From Pseudomonas mendocina (GTDB lineage Bacteria > Pseudomonadota > Gammaproteobacteria > Pseudomonadales > Pseudomonadaceae), in contig CP148074.1 of the NCBI GenBank assembly GCA_037482215.1, positions 310,001-374,000 on the forward strand: DNA of 64,000 bases, given 5' to 3'. Shown here piece by piece: positions 30,301 through 39,630 of the stretch; the stretch's first letter is position 1; every line of letters starts with the position of its first letter. Both the position numbers and the translations under genes were made by a program. The notes under the pieces are model-generated. The model did no database searches, was not told the DNA's origin, and was given only the letters and a program-made list of their open reading frames with translations.

Positions 30301-31596
30301 ATGAATCGTGCAGATACACTATCTGGTGTTGTTACTCCGATGACATCCTTTCGCTCAGCGCAGTGGCGGATGCTTCTGGCGGCGATGTTCTGTTACTTGT
30401 TCTTTTATACCGGTCGGCAAACTTTCGGTTTCGCCATCCCTGGTATGCAGGCTGAGTTCGGTTTAAGTAAAGAGGCTCTTGGCTGGATTTCAACCGCTAT
30501 GCTCTGGGCCTATGCGATTGGACAAGCTATTAACGGTAACTTAGCCGACAAATTTGGCGGCCGGCGCATCATGAGCTTGGGGGCAGTTCTGTCCTGCGGT
30601 GCTAACTGGGTTGCTAGCTTTGCAACGGGTTTCTTAAGCTTGATTCTGCCTTGGGGTGTTAATGGTTACTTTCAGGCATTGGGTTGGGCTCCAGGAAGTC
30701 GCTTGCTTTCGAACTGGTGGGGCGCAAGTGAGCGAGGCAAGGTCTATGGCTTCTATGTATTTGCCGCTGGCTGCGCGTCGATCCTTTCTTATGTGACCTC
30801 TGTTGTTATTCTGGAGGTTCTGCAACTGGAATGGCGCTGGATCTTCCGTCTGCCTGTGTTGTTAATGTTGGCTGGCGGTATCACCTTCTATCTGATTGCC
30901 CGTGAGCGTCCTCAGGATCTTGGGTACAAGCCGCTGGAAGACACCGGTGTGGCTAATGCCGAAGACAAGGCCAACGAAGCTTCGCAAGATGATCACGAGA
31001 GCTCCGCTCAACGTTACAAAGCTGTACTTAAGAACGTTCGCCTGTTGATTGCTGCCGTTTCGCTCGGCTTCCAGAATGCGGCCCGCTATGGCTTGATTAT
31101 CTGGGTGCCGGTGCATTTCCTTGGTGCGAACTGGAAGAGCGGTGATAGCTGGATTGATCCGAAGTGGATCACGGTGGCGCTGCCAGTTGGTATGGCGGTT
31201 GGCGCGCTAAGCAACGGTTGGGTTTCGGACAAACTGTTTGGTTCTAAGCGCTATAAGGCGATCATGCTGTACATGGTTCTCGGAGCCCTGACCAGTCTGT
31301 GGATGTGGTCTCTGCCATCGCATAGCACCATTGGCTTGTTGGCACTGTTCCTCTGCGGCTTCTTCGTCTATGGCCCTGCTTCCAGTTTCTGGGCACTGTG
31401 CCCTGACCTGGTAGGAGCCAAACGAGCAGGTACTGCCACCGGCGTTATGAACTTCTCGTCTTACCTGTTTGCAGGTTTGGCAGAGCCATTGATCGGCGGG
31501 TTGATTGATGCAAGCGGTGATACATCAGTGATCTTTATGGTTGTGATGATTGCTTGCTTGTCCAGTGCTGCGGTTGCCTTGTTTGTTAGACGCTAA
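30301..31596 (+). CDS. MFS permease of the organophosphate:phosphate antiporter type
   Basis: 431 residues from the ATG at 30301 (ribosome site GAAGGAAA); an upstream in-frame ATG at 30235 lacks one. Twelve predicted helices. The N-terminal segment FYTGRQTFGFAIPGMQAEFGL and LADKFGGRRIMSLGAVL near residue 83 resemble GlpT/UhpT/PhnB-type OPA carriers, whose substrates are organophosphates and phosphonates. The central cytoplasmic loop is hydrophilic (AEDKANEASQDDHESSAQ). It lies between the Fe-ADH and LysR genes and probably imports the phosphonate degraded by the cluster. Confidence 0.85.
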   Translation: MNRADTLSGVVTPMTSFRSAQWRMLLAAMFCYLFFYTGRQTFGFAIPGMQAEFGLSKEALGWISTAMLWAYAIGQAINGNLADKFGGRRIMSLGAVLSCGANWVASFATGFLSLILPWGVNGYFQALGWAPGSRLLSNWWGASERGKVYGFYVFAAGCASILSYVTSVVILEVLQLEWRWIFRLPVLLMLAGGITFYLIARERPQDLGYKPLEDTGVANAEDKANEASQDDHESSAQRYKAVLKNVRLLIAAVSLGFQNAARYGLIIWVPVHFLGANWKSGDSWIDPKWITVALPVGMAVGALSNGWVSDKLFGSKRYKAIMLYMVLGALTSLWMWSLPSHSTIGLLALFLCGFFVYGPASSFWALCPDLVGAKRAGTATGVMNFSSYLFAGLAEPLIGGLIDASGDTSVIFMVVMIACLSSAAVALFVRR

Positions 31597-31646
31597 GTTG
31601 TAGGCGTTGGACTTTAGACACTGACCTTTGGATATGCGGACCTGCT

Positions 31647-32531
31647 ATGTATCAGTATCACAAGTGGCTGCGCTCTTTTCATGCCGTTGCCAAAACAGGG
31701 AGCTTTACCCAGGCAGCAGAGTATTTGAGCATCGGCCAGCCGACTGTTAGCGAGCAGGTCAGCACTCTGGAGAAGATGTTTTCTGTGGAGCTGTTTCATC
31801 GCCGCGGTCGCTACATAGAACTGAGCTCTGCAGGGCGTCAGCTCTACGAGATTACCCAAGGTGTGTTTGGTCAAGAGGATGAAGCTCTGCAGCTGTTGCA
31901 GAGCTTCCGCCAGCGCAAACAAGGCATGTTGCGAATTGGTGCTGTGTCACCCCCGATTGCAATGAGTTTGACGTACGCACTGAAACAGCAATATCCCAGT
32001 ATTGAGCTGGAAACCTCGTTCGCCAGTGAAGCCGGAACGTTGGAGCGGCTGTACAACTTTGATATCGATGTGGCGATTCTCGCACTCTCGGAGTTTGATC
32101 ATCGCCTGTCGACGCAGCTGTATCGGACGTGTCCAATCATTGCGGTGGTGCGTGATGACCACCCTTGGGCGAGCCAGGAACAGGTCAGTATTAAGGAAAT
32201 CAGCGGCCAGCCGTTGGTCCTGCGTGAGTCAGCTTCTCGAACACGTCAATTGGTCGAAGAGGGCTGCCAAAGACACGGTGTACATCTCAACTGCGTGATG
32301 CAGCTCAACAGTCGGGAGGCCATTGTGCATGCGGTCGTAAATGGCATTGGTATTGGTTTTGTCTCAGCTGTTGAGTACGCCGATCAGCCAGGTACCAGGG
32401 CGATATCGTTTGTAGAGCATCCATTCCAAATCAACTACTTCCTATGTTGTCTTGGTGTTCGCCGTAACCGACCCATCATTGCTGAGCTTTTCGACTCATG
32501 CGCACAGCCTGTGCAAAAACACCATAAATAG
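31647..32531 (+). CDS. LysR-type regulator of the phosphonate cluster
   Basis: 294 residues. The winged helix is at about residues 1-62 ([35 protein letters not shown]), with a LysR effector domain after it. It is of the type found beside AEP/phosphonate genes in other proteobacteria. Unusually it is co-directional, lying inside the cluster between the permease and phnX rather than divergent. It probably senses the phosphonate or phosphonoacetaldehyde. The gaps are short (50 bp before, 77 bp after). Confidence 0.85.
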   Translation: MYQYHKWLRSFHAVAKTGSFTQAAEYLSIGQPTVSEQVSTLEKMFSVELFHRRGRYIELSSAGRQLYEITQGVFGQEDEALQLLQSFRQRKQGMLRIGAVSPPIAMSLTYALKQQYPSIELETSFASEAGTLERLYNFDIDVAILALSEFDHRLSTQLYRTCPIIAVVRDDHPWASQEQVSIKEISGQPLVLRESASRTRQLVEEGCQRHGVHLNCVMQLNSREAIVHAVVNGIGIGFVSAVEYADQPGTRAISFVEHPFQINYFLCCLGVRRNRPIIAELFDSCAQPVQKHHK

Positions 32532-32608
32532 TTAACCCAATACGTAATTGGCGGCTTTCTCAGTCTCGAGGAAGGGGCCTGACTCATCCCGAAAATAGGA
32601 GATTCACC

Positions 32609-33435
32609 ATGAAATACATACTCCCAAGTCGTCTACAAGCTGTTGTTCTGGACTGGGCCGGCACCGTGGTCGACTTCGGCTCTTTCGCGCCAACGCAGAT
32701 TTTTGTTGAGGCATTTGGCGAGTTTGGCGTTGAAGTAAGCCTGGCCGAGGCACGTGGCCCGATGGGCATGGGCAAGTGGGATCACATCCGCACCCTGTGC
32801 GACATCCCAGCTATCGCCGAACGCTATCGCGCTAAGTTCGGTCGCACGCCGACTGATGATGACGTAACTGCCATCTACGAGCGCTTCATGCCACTGCAGA
32901 TCGAAAAAATTGCCGAGCACTCAGCGCTGATTCCGGGTGCCTTGGACGCCATTGCGACCCTGCGCGAAAAGGGCCTGAAAATTGGCACCTGCTCGGGTTA
33001 TCCGGCAGTGGTCATGGCCAAAGTTGTGGAACTGGCGAAAACCAACGGCTACAACCCGGATTACGTCGTTGCCACTGATGAAGTGCCCAACGGCCGCCCT
33101 CACCCGGCGCAATCGCTGGCCAACGTCATCGCTCTGGGCATCAGTGATGTTGCAGCGTGCGTGAAGGTCGACGACACCTGGCCAGGCATTCTGGAAGGTC
33201 GCAGCGCCGGTATGTGGACCGTCGCCCTGACCTGCTCTGGTAACGCCCTGGGCCTGACCTACGATGAGTACAAAGCTCTCTCCCAGAGAAGCTGGAGCAA
33301 GAGCGCAGCCGCATTGCCAATATGCTGGAAGGTTCCCGCCCGCATTACATGATCGATACCATTGCTGAGCTGCCGGCAGTTATTGACGACATCAATGCGC
33401 GACTGGCGCGTGGTGAAACCCCACAAGCATCCTGA
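32609..33435 (+). pseudogene. phnX: Phosphonoacetaldehyde hydrolase (phosphonatase), one-base frameshift near the 3' end
   Basis: HAD-family enzyme that splits phosphonoacetaldehyde to acetaldehyde and phosphate. The nucleophile is Asp15 ([11 protein letters not shown]) and the Schiff-base lysine is Lys56 ([12 protein letters not shown]). The frame from 32609 breaks at about 33281-33288 (CTCTCCCAGAG): the continuation [14 protein letters not shown] ... [12 protein letters not shown] is in the +2-offset frame and ends at TGA 33433-33435. Restoring one C (CCC to CCCC) gives 275 residues, the normal family length. As read, the protein is 247 residues with an aberrant tail. All catalytic residues precede the break. 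This could be a sequencing slip rather than a mutation. Confidence 0.9.
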
Positions 33436-33516
33436 TTCTGGGGCAGATAGCGGATGGTTGCGTGACCATTCGCTATCACCACAAGACCGTACAAAAACCT
33501 ATAAGAGGTCAGTCCT

Positions 33517-35036
33517 ATGATTTATGCAAAACCAGGTACTCAAGGCGCACTACTCACACTCAAACCGCGCTATGGCAACTACATCAATGGCGAATTCGTC
33601 GCTCCGGTAAACGGTGTTTATTTCACCAACACCAGCCCGGTTGATGGTTCGGTCATCGGTGAATTCCCGCGTTCCGATCGTGACGATATCGAGCGGGCGC
33701 TGGACGCTGCTCACGCCGCCGCCGACGCCTGGGGCCGTACTTCGGTTCAGGAGCGCTCCCACATCCTGCTGAAAATCGCTGACCGCATTGAGCAGAACCT
33801 GGAGCTGCTGGCTGTTACTGAAACCTGGGACAACGGTAAGCCAGTTCGTGAAACCCTGAACGCCGACATTCCGCTGGCTGCTGACCACTTCCGTTATTTC
33901 GCTGGCTGCCTGCGCGCTCAAGAAGGCTCCACTGCCGAAATCAACGACACCACTGCGGCCTACCACTTCCACGAGCCACTGGGCGTTGTTGGCCAGATCA
34001 TTCCGTGGAACTTCCCGCTGCTGATGGGCGCTTGAAACTGGCTCCGGCCCTGGCTGCCGGTAACGCCATCGTGCTCAAGCCTGCTGAGCAAACTCCGCTG
34101 GGCATCACTGTACTGATGGAGCTGATCGGTGACCTGCTGCCCAAAGGCGTACTGAACGTGGTGCAAGGCTTCGGCCGCGAAGCCGGTGAAGCGCTGGCCA
34201 CCAGCAAGCGTATCGCCAAAATCGCCTTCACCGGTTCCACGCCGGTTGGCTCGCACATCATGAAGTGCGCTGCTGAGAACATCATTCCGTCGACTGTAGA
34301 GCTGGGCGGCAAGTCGCCGAACATCTTCTTCGAAGACATCATGAAAGCTGAGCCTGCCTTCATCGAGAAAGCAGCTGAGGGTCTGGTTCTGGCCTTCTTC
34401 AACCAAGGTGAAATCTGCACCTGCCCGTCCCGTGCACTGGTTCAAGAATCGATCTTCGAACCGTTCATGAACGAAGTGATGAAGAAGATCAAACAGATTA
34501 AGCGCGGCAACCCGCTGGACACCGACACTATGGTCGGCGCACAGGCGAGCCAGCAGCAGTTCGACAAGATCATGTCCTACTTCGAGATCGCTCAGCAGGA
34601 AGGTGCCGAGCTGCTCACCGGTGGTGGCGCAGAGAAACTGGAAGGCAGCCTGGCAACGGGTTACTACATCCAGCCGACCCTGCTCAAAGGCCACAACAAA
34701 ATGCGTATCTTCCAGGAAGAAATCTTCGGCCCGGTGGTCAGCGTTGCCACCTTTAAGGACGAAGCTGAAGCCCTGGCAATCGCTAACGACACCGAGTTCG
34801 GTCTGGGCGCTGGCGTGTGGACCCGCGACATCAACCGCGCGTACCGCATGGGCCGTGGCATCAAGGCCGGTCGTGTATGGACCAACTGCTACCACCTGTA
34901 CCCGGCGCACGCTGCGTTCGGTGGCTACAAGAAATCTGGCGTAGGCCGCGAAACCCACAAGATGATGCTCGACCACTATCAGCAAACCAAAAACCTGCTG
35001 ATCAGCTACGACATCAACCCACTGGGCTTCTTCTGA
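33517..35036 (+). pseudogene. exaC: NAD+-dependent aldehyde dehydrogenase (ExaC/AcoD type), one-base frameshift in the middle
   Basis: It oxidises acetaldehyde to acetate, the natural next step after PhnX. The start [21 protein letters not shown] and almost all later segments match ExaC-type dehydrogenases of 506 residues. The first frame (33517-34035) stops right after [11 protein letters not shown]; the rest ([20 protein letters not shown] onward) continues from 34035 in another frame. Inserting one G (TTGAAA to TTGGAAA) restores the conserved tryptophan and a 506-residue product. The catalytic VELGGKSPN glutamate and the [13 protein letters not shown] cysteine lie in the second part, so the enzyme is dead if the shift is real. 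Confidence 0.9.
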
Positions 35037-35106
35037 TTTCAATAGGAAGTGGTTTGCCATGTAGCAAACCCCGTGACCGTCTCCACGAGCGCTTTTAGCG
35101 TGGGCT

Positions 35107-35140
35107 CCCATCGCTTGGTATTACCTCACTTAGCGATGGG
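35107..35140. promoter_or_regulatory. Inverted repeat between exaC and the porin gene
   Basis: Arms CCCATCGCT and AGCGATGGG with a 16-base loop. There is no T run, so it is not a clear terminator. It lies in a 280-bp gap that otherwise shows no coding content. Confidence 0.4.
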
Positions 35141-35316
35141 GGCGTTGATCGGTACCACTGTTGTATTTCCTAGAAGAATACACCCGGAGCCCAACTTGGA
35201 TCGGGATGAGTGCGGCCGCTTGTAAGGGCATCGTGCTTCGTCTACCCGCGCCTTATCTGCCGTTGATCTAACCAGAGTGTTGCATGTGCCAACCCACAGA
35301 AATGGAGAGCAAAACA

Positions 35317-36570
35317 ATGATAAAAAACTCCCTCAGCATAGCGGTCACAGTTGCCGCTTTGAGCCTGTCGCTCAGCCAAACTGCTCGTGCTGAATTCATA
35401 AAAGATAGTAAGGCCAGTTTGGAAGCACGTAACTTCTATTTCAGTCGTGATTTTCGCCAGGAAGGTGCTACACAAAGTAAGCGTGAAGAATGGGCGCAAG
35501 GCTTTATTCTCCGTATGACATCCGGCTATACCGAGGGCACCGTTGGCGTTGGTCTCGATACCATCGGCATGGCGGGTTTCAAGCTCGATTCTGGTAGTGG
35601 CAGAGCCGGTTCTGATCTTTTGGTGCCTGATCGTTCAGGCGGATCGCAGGACTACTCCTACGATCTAGCGGTTGCCGCGAAGGCAAAAATATCGAATAGC
35701 ACTCTGCGAGTTGGCAGTATGCAATTCAAGAACATGGCAATAGCTTCAAGTGATGGTCGACTAACCCCGCAGGTGTTCAGCGGAGGACATTTAGTTTCAC
35801 AGGAAATCGATGGCCTGACTGTAGATGGTGGTTATTTGAGCGAAGTGAATCACCGTAACTCCGGTGATTTCGAAGATATAGGGATGACTGTTGGCGGTAG
35901 GCGAGGTCTTGTTGTAACCGATAGTAGCCTTAGTGATTCTTTTCGGTTTCTAGGGGGGAGTTATAAGTTTACGAAGGAGCTGACGGCTGGGTACTACTAT
36001 TCCAATTTGGAAGATTTGTATAAACAACATTCCCTCAATCTGGTTCACGTATTACCGCTCAGCAATGGTCACAGCCTGAAGACTGACCTGCGTTATGCGC
36101 GTTCTACCGATGATGGTCGCAGCAATGTAGATAACAAAGCCTTTGGTGCCATGTTCACCTATGGTTTCTTTGGCCACAGCATTGGTTTTGGTTATCAAAA
36201 GATGAGTGGTGATACTGGATTCGCCTATATCAACGGCACCGATCCATTCCTAGTTAACTATGTGCAAATCGGTGATTTCGCCAACAAGGATGAGACGTCG
36301 TGGCAAGCACGTTACGACTTCAACTTTGCAAGCGTCGGGATCCCTGGTCTTACATTTATGACGCGTTACCTTACTGGAGATAACATTGATTTGGGCGCTG
36401 CTGGTACAGGTAAGGAGTGGGAGCGTAACACTGAGCTGATGTACGTATTCCAAGAAGGCACTCTAAAAAATCTGGGGATTTGTTGGCGTAACGCAACTGT
36501 ACGTTCGAACTTTAGTAACGAGATAGACGAGAACCGTCTGATTATTAGTTACACACTTCCGCTGCTCTGA
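35317..36570 (+). CDS. OprD-family outer membrane porin
   Basis: 417 residues from the ATG at 35317. The signal peptide (about 1-25) ends LSQTARAEFIKDSKASLEARNFYF, the OprD hallmark. A run of amphipathic beta strands follows, with ATQSKREEWAQGFILRMTSGYTEG near residue 48 and a C-terminal strand ending in aromatic/leucine residues (LIISYTLPLL). OprD porins admit small acids, amino acids or aromatic compounds. Its place at the end of the phosphonate cluster suggests it admits the phosphonate. The 280-bp gap upstream allows its own promoter. Confidence 0.9.
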   Translation: MIKNSLSIAVTVAALSLSLSQTARAEFIKDSKASLEARNFYFSRDFRQEGATQSKREEWAQGFILRMTSGYTEGTVGVGLDTIGMAGFKLDSGSGRAGSDLLVPDRSGGSQDYSYDLAVAAKAKISNSTLRVGSMQFKNMAIASSDGRLTPQVFSGGHLVSQEIDGLTVDGGYLSEVNHRNSGDFEDIGMTVGGRRGLVVTDSSLSDSFRFLGGSYKFTKELTAGYYYSNLEDLYKQHSLNLVHVLPLSNGHSLKTDLRYARSTDDGRSNVDNKAFGAMFTYGFFGHSIGFGYQKMSGDTGFAYINGTDPFLVNYVQIGDFANKDETSWQARYDFNFASVGIPGLTFMTRYLTGDNIDLGAAGTGKEWERNTELMYVFQEGTLKNLGICWRNATVRSNFSNEIDENRLIISYTLPLL

Positions 36571-36658
36571 ATTCCAAGGTTAAGCAGGTGGACTGGAAAT
36601 TGCGCAAGCTACAGACAATGCACCTGTACAGTGCCTAAAAAATCGTGATGCTGTGCTT

Positions 36659-36682
36659 GGGCTACTTAGGTGGCCCTTTTTT
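36659..36682 (+). terminator. Terminator downstream of the OprD-type gene
   Basis: Stem GGGCTAC / GTGGCCC with loop TTAG, then TTTTTT. Its T run touches the stop codon of the convergent YnfA-type gene. Confidence 0.75.
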
Positions 36683-37009
36683 ATGCTCTTGGGGCAAACA
36701 TGATGATGCCCATACCGCAAAGTGCTACCGCTGTTCCAAGTAGATCCCAGCCTGTGGGTTTGATGCCGTCCACCCCCATAGCCAGAGAATGGCGACAAAA
36801 ATATAGACACCGCCATACGCGGCATACACTCGTCCCGCAGCGGTTGGGTGCAATGTCAGTAGCCATGCAAAAACCGCCAAACTGAGCGCGGCGGGCACCA
36901 ACAGCCAGATGCTTTTGCTTTCACGTAGCCAGAGATAGGGCAGGTAACAGCCAACGATCTCTGCGATGGCTGTCAGCACAAACAGCAAGACGGTTTTAAT
37001 TTCTGGCAT
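36681..37009 (-). pseudogene. YnfA/UPF0060 family small membrane protein, one-base frameshift
   Basis: YnfA-type proteins are about 108 residues with four helices and resemble small multidrug-resistance transporters. The first part ([20 protein letters not shown] ... [14 protein letters not shown]) reads from ATG 37009. The last part, [20 protein letters not shown] ending FAPRA at 36681, is in another frame. The break lies in a run of five G on the coding strand (about 36770-36780); six G would restore 109 residues. A one-base homopolymer loss, real or from sequencing, is the simplest explanation. Confidence 0.85.
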
Positions 37010-37055
37010 CACAGGCTCGTCGAAAATAGGAATGTGGGATTGCCGCTTGCAGGTA

Positions 37056-38546
37056 TTAGCGACTTTGCGGCCGATATTGTAGGGCTTCTGCCAGGTGGGC
37101 GCGGGTGACATGCGCAGTCTGTTCCAGATCAGCCAGGGTGCGGGCAACTTTCATTACCCGGTGTGCTGCGCGTAGGCTGAGGTTCAGGCGTTCGCAGGCG
37201 GCTTCTAGCCAGCGTTGGTCGTCTTCTTTGAGCTGACAGTGCTGCTGCACGCCTTTCAGGTCTAAATGGGCGTTGGCGCAACCCTGGCGCTTCATTTGTT
37301 GCGCTCTGGCCTTTGCCACCCACGCGGCGACTTCGGCGGTGCTCTGGCCGGGCTCGCTGTTGCTTAGGCGCGTGGTTTCGCGGGGGACGGTCAGGTGCAG
37401 ATCGATGCGATCCAGCAACGGGCCGGAGAGTTTGTTGCGGTAACGTTGGACTTGCTCGGTGCCGCAGCGGCAGGAACCGGAGGGATCGCCAAGATGCCCG
37501 CAGGGGCAGGGGTTCATCGCCGCAACCAGCTGGAAGCGTGCCGGGAAACGCACTTTGTCCCGTGCTCGGGCAATCACGATATGGCCTGATTCCAGAGGCT
37601 CCCTTAAAACCTCAAGCACCTTGCGGTCGAACTCGGGTAGCTCATCGAGAAACAGCACGCCTTGATGGGCCAAGGTAATTTCGCCCGGTTGCGGACGACT
37701 GCCACCGCCGACCAGTGCCGGGCCGGATGCGCTGTGATGGGGCGTTCGGAACGGGCGTTGTGGCCAGGCCTTGAGCGGAGTGTGGCTGGCGACTGAATGA
37801 ATGGCGGCAACTTCCAAGGCTTCGGACTCATCCAGCGGCGGCAGCAGGCCCGGCAGGCGGCTGGCCAGTAATGTTTTGCCGGTACCAGGCGGACCGGTGA
37901 ACAGCAGATTATGGGCGCCAGCCGCAGCTACCAGCAGTGCGCGCTTTGCGGCGAGTTGGCCCTGAACGTCCGCCAGATCGGGATAGGGATGCACCTGACG
38001 CAGCAGGCCTTGTGCCTCATAAGGTGGCAGCGGTGTCTGGCCGTTGAGGTGCGCGGCCAGTTCTAGCAAATGGCCGACAGCAAGCACGGTGAGGCCGGAG
38101 GCAAGGCTGGCTTCTTCGGCATTTTGTTTCGGCACCACCAAGGTGCGTCCGGCTGCTCTGGCCGCGAGGGCTGCTGGCAATACGCCCTGGACTGGGCGGA
38201 CTTCGCCGGAGAGCGCCAGCTCTCCCAAGCACTCCAGTTGCTCCAGTGCACTCAGTGGCACCTGGCCACTGGCGGCGAGGATGCCTAAGGCAATGGCCAA
38301 GTCGAAGCGGCCACCGTCTTTAGGCAAATCAGCCGGTGCAAGATTAAGGGTGATACGTCGGGGAGGAAATTCGAAGGCGCAATTGAGAATAGCGCTGCGT
38401 ACTCGGTCCTTGCTTTCTTTTACCGCAGTCTCCGGCAAACCGACCAGTGCCAGTGATGGCAGGCCGTTAGCCAGATGAGCTTCGACGGTAACGGAAGGTG
38501 CATCCACGCCCACCTGCGCTCGGCTGTGGACAATTGCCAGGGACAT
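37056..38546 (-). CDS. comM: YifB/ComM family AAA+ ATPase (Mg-chelatase-like)
   Basis: 496 residues. An N-terminal LonC-like domain (about 1-170) is followed by an AAA+ core with Walker [22 protein letters not shown] near residue 220 and Walker [12 protein letters not shown] near residue 300. A cysteine cluster [17 protein letters not shown] sits near residue 350. ComM is a hexameric helicase that drives branch migration during natural transformation in Vibrio and relatives. It stands with ubiK upstream, in the common Pseudomonas order. Confidence 0.93.
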   Translation of the reverse strand: MSLAIVHSRAQVGVDAPSVTVEAHLANGLPSLALVGLPETAVKESKDRVRSAILNCAFEFPPRRITLNLAPADLPKDGGRFDLAIALGILAASGQVPLSALEQLECLGELALSGEVRPVQGVLPAALAARAAGRTLVVPKQNAEEASLASGLTVLAVGHLLELAAHLNGQTPLPPYEAQGLLRQVHPYPDLADVQGQLAAKRALLVAAAGAHNLLFTGPPGTGKTLLASRLPGLLPPLDESEALEVAAIHSVASHTPLKAWPQRPFRTPHHSASGPALVGGGSRPQPGEITLAHQGVLFLDELPEFDRKVLEVLREPLESGHIVIARARDKVRFPARFQLVAAMNPCPCGHLGDPSGSCRCGTEQVQRYRNKLSGPLLDRIDLHLTVPRETTRLSNSEPGQSTAEVAAWVAKARAQQMKRQGCANAHLDLKGVQQHCQLKEDDQRWLEAACERLNLSLRAAHRVMKVARTLADLEQTAHVTRAHLAEALQYRPQSR

Positions 38547-38583
38547 CGATCACTCCTTGATCGTTGCGCGTTGTTGCGCCGGA

Positions 38584-38838
38584 TTATTGCTCGCGCTTGG
38601 CTTCTTCCAGTTCGGCCAGTTTGGCTTCCAGCGCTTCGAGGTGTGCGCGGGTGCGGGCGAGGACGACCATCTGGCTGTCGAACTCTTCGCGGCTGACCAA
38701 ATCAAGTTTGCTGAAGGTGCTTTGCAGCAGGGCTTTGAACTGGGCTTCAAACTCGGCGCGTGGCAGCGGTGTTTCACCACTGAACAGGCGGGAGGCTTGG
38801 GTGCTCAGAACGTCGAGAAGGGCTTTGGGTGGCAGCAT
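38584..38838 (-). CDS. ubiK: BMFP/UbiK family ubiquinone-biosynthesis accessory factor
   Basis: 84 residues. An N-terminal amphipathic region (LLDVLSTQASRLFS) and a C-terminal coiled coil (LVSREEFDSQMVVLARTRAHLEALEAKLAELEEAKREQ spans about 46-84) match the YqiC/UbiK family, which forms trimers and assists the aerobic Ubi complex with UbiJ. The 37-bp gap to comM is small, so the two may be co-transcribed. Confidence 0.9.
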   Translation of the reverse strand: MLPPKALLDVLSTQASRLFSGETPLPRAEFEAQFKALLQSTFSKLDLVSREEFDSQMVVLARTRAHLEALEAKLAELEEAKREQ

Positions 38839-38957
38839 AGTGGAGCTCCATAGTCTGGTTGGCGCAGTGTAGCACGTGGGGTTTTCAGCTCCGGTTTTGG
38901 TTTGGATTCAAGATTTGTGCGAATTGCCCATTTTGGAGCGTGCTGGGCGATGTGGGT

Positions 38958-38972
38958 GCACTGTTATTGTGC
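38958..38972. promoter_or_regulatory. Candidate NtrC-binding site
   Basis: GCACTGTTATTGTGC fits the GCACC-N5-GGTGC dyad in 8 of 10 positions and is itself symmetric in its arms. Its centre lies about 110 bp upstream of the predicted start of transcription, a usual enhancer distance. Confidence 0.6.
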
Positions 38973-39047
38973 GTTGTGCTGGAGTGCTTTGTGTTCTTCT
39001 TGATCTAAATTCGCGTAATTAGCTGATTTTTAGGACTTTTCTGTAGT

Positions 39048-39063
39048 TGGCAAGGTTTCTGCA
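39048..39063 (+). promoter_or_regulatory. Sigma-54 promoter of glnK-amtB
   Basis: TTGGCAAGGTTTCTGCAA (39047-39064) has GG at 39049-39050 and GC at 39061-39062, exactly ten bases apart, the invariant -24/-12 spacing. Transcription should begin near 39074. Confidence 0.8.
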
Positions 39064-39076
39064 AAGTCTCTGGTGA

Positions 39077-39595
<519 letters not shown>

Positions 39596-39630
39596 GCCTC
39601 AGACCCCAATACGCCCCAGGAGAAAACAAT

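Noticed and set aside
33270..33290. Programmed ribosomal frameshifting in phnX
   Set aside because: No recognisable slippery heptamer or downstream stem at the break; a one-base deletion explains it more simply.
29093..36570. A hidden phnW (AEP transaminase) or phnY/phnZ gene within the phosphonate cluster
   Set aside because: All gaps are too short or lack coding character, and no aminotransferase or oxygenase motif is present.
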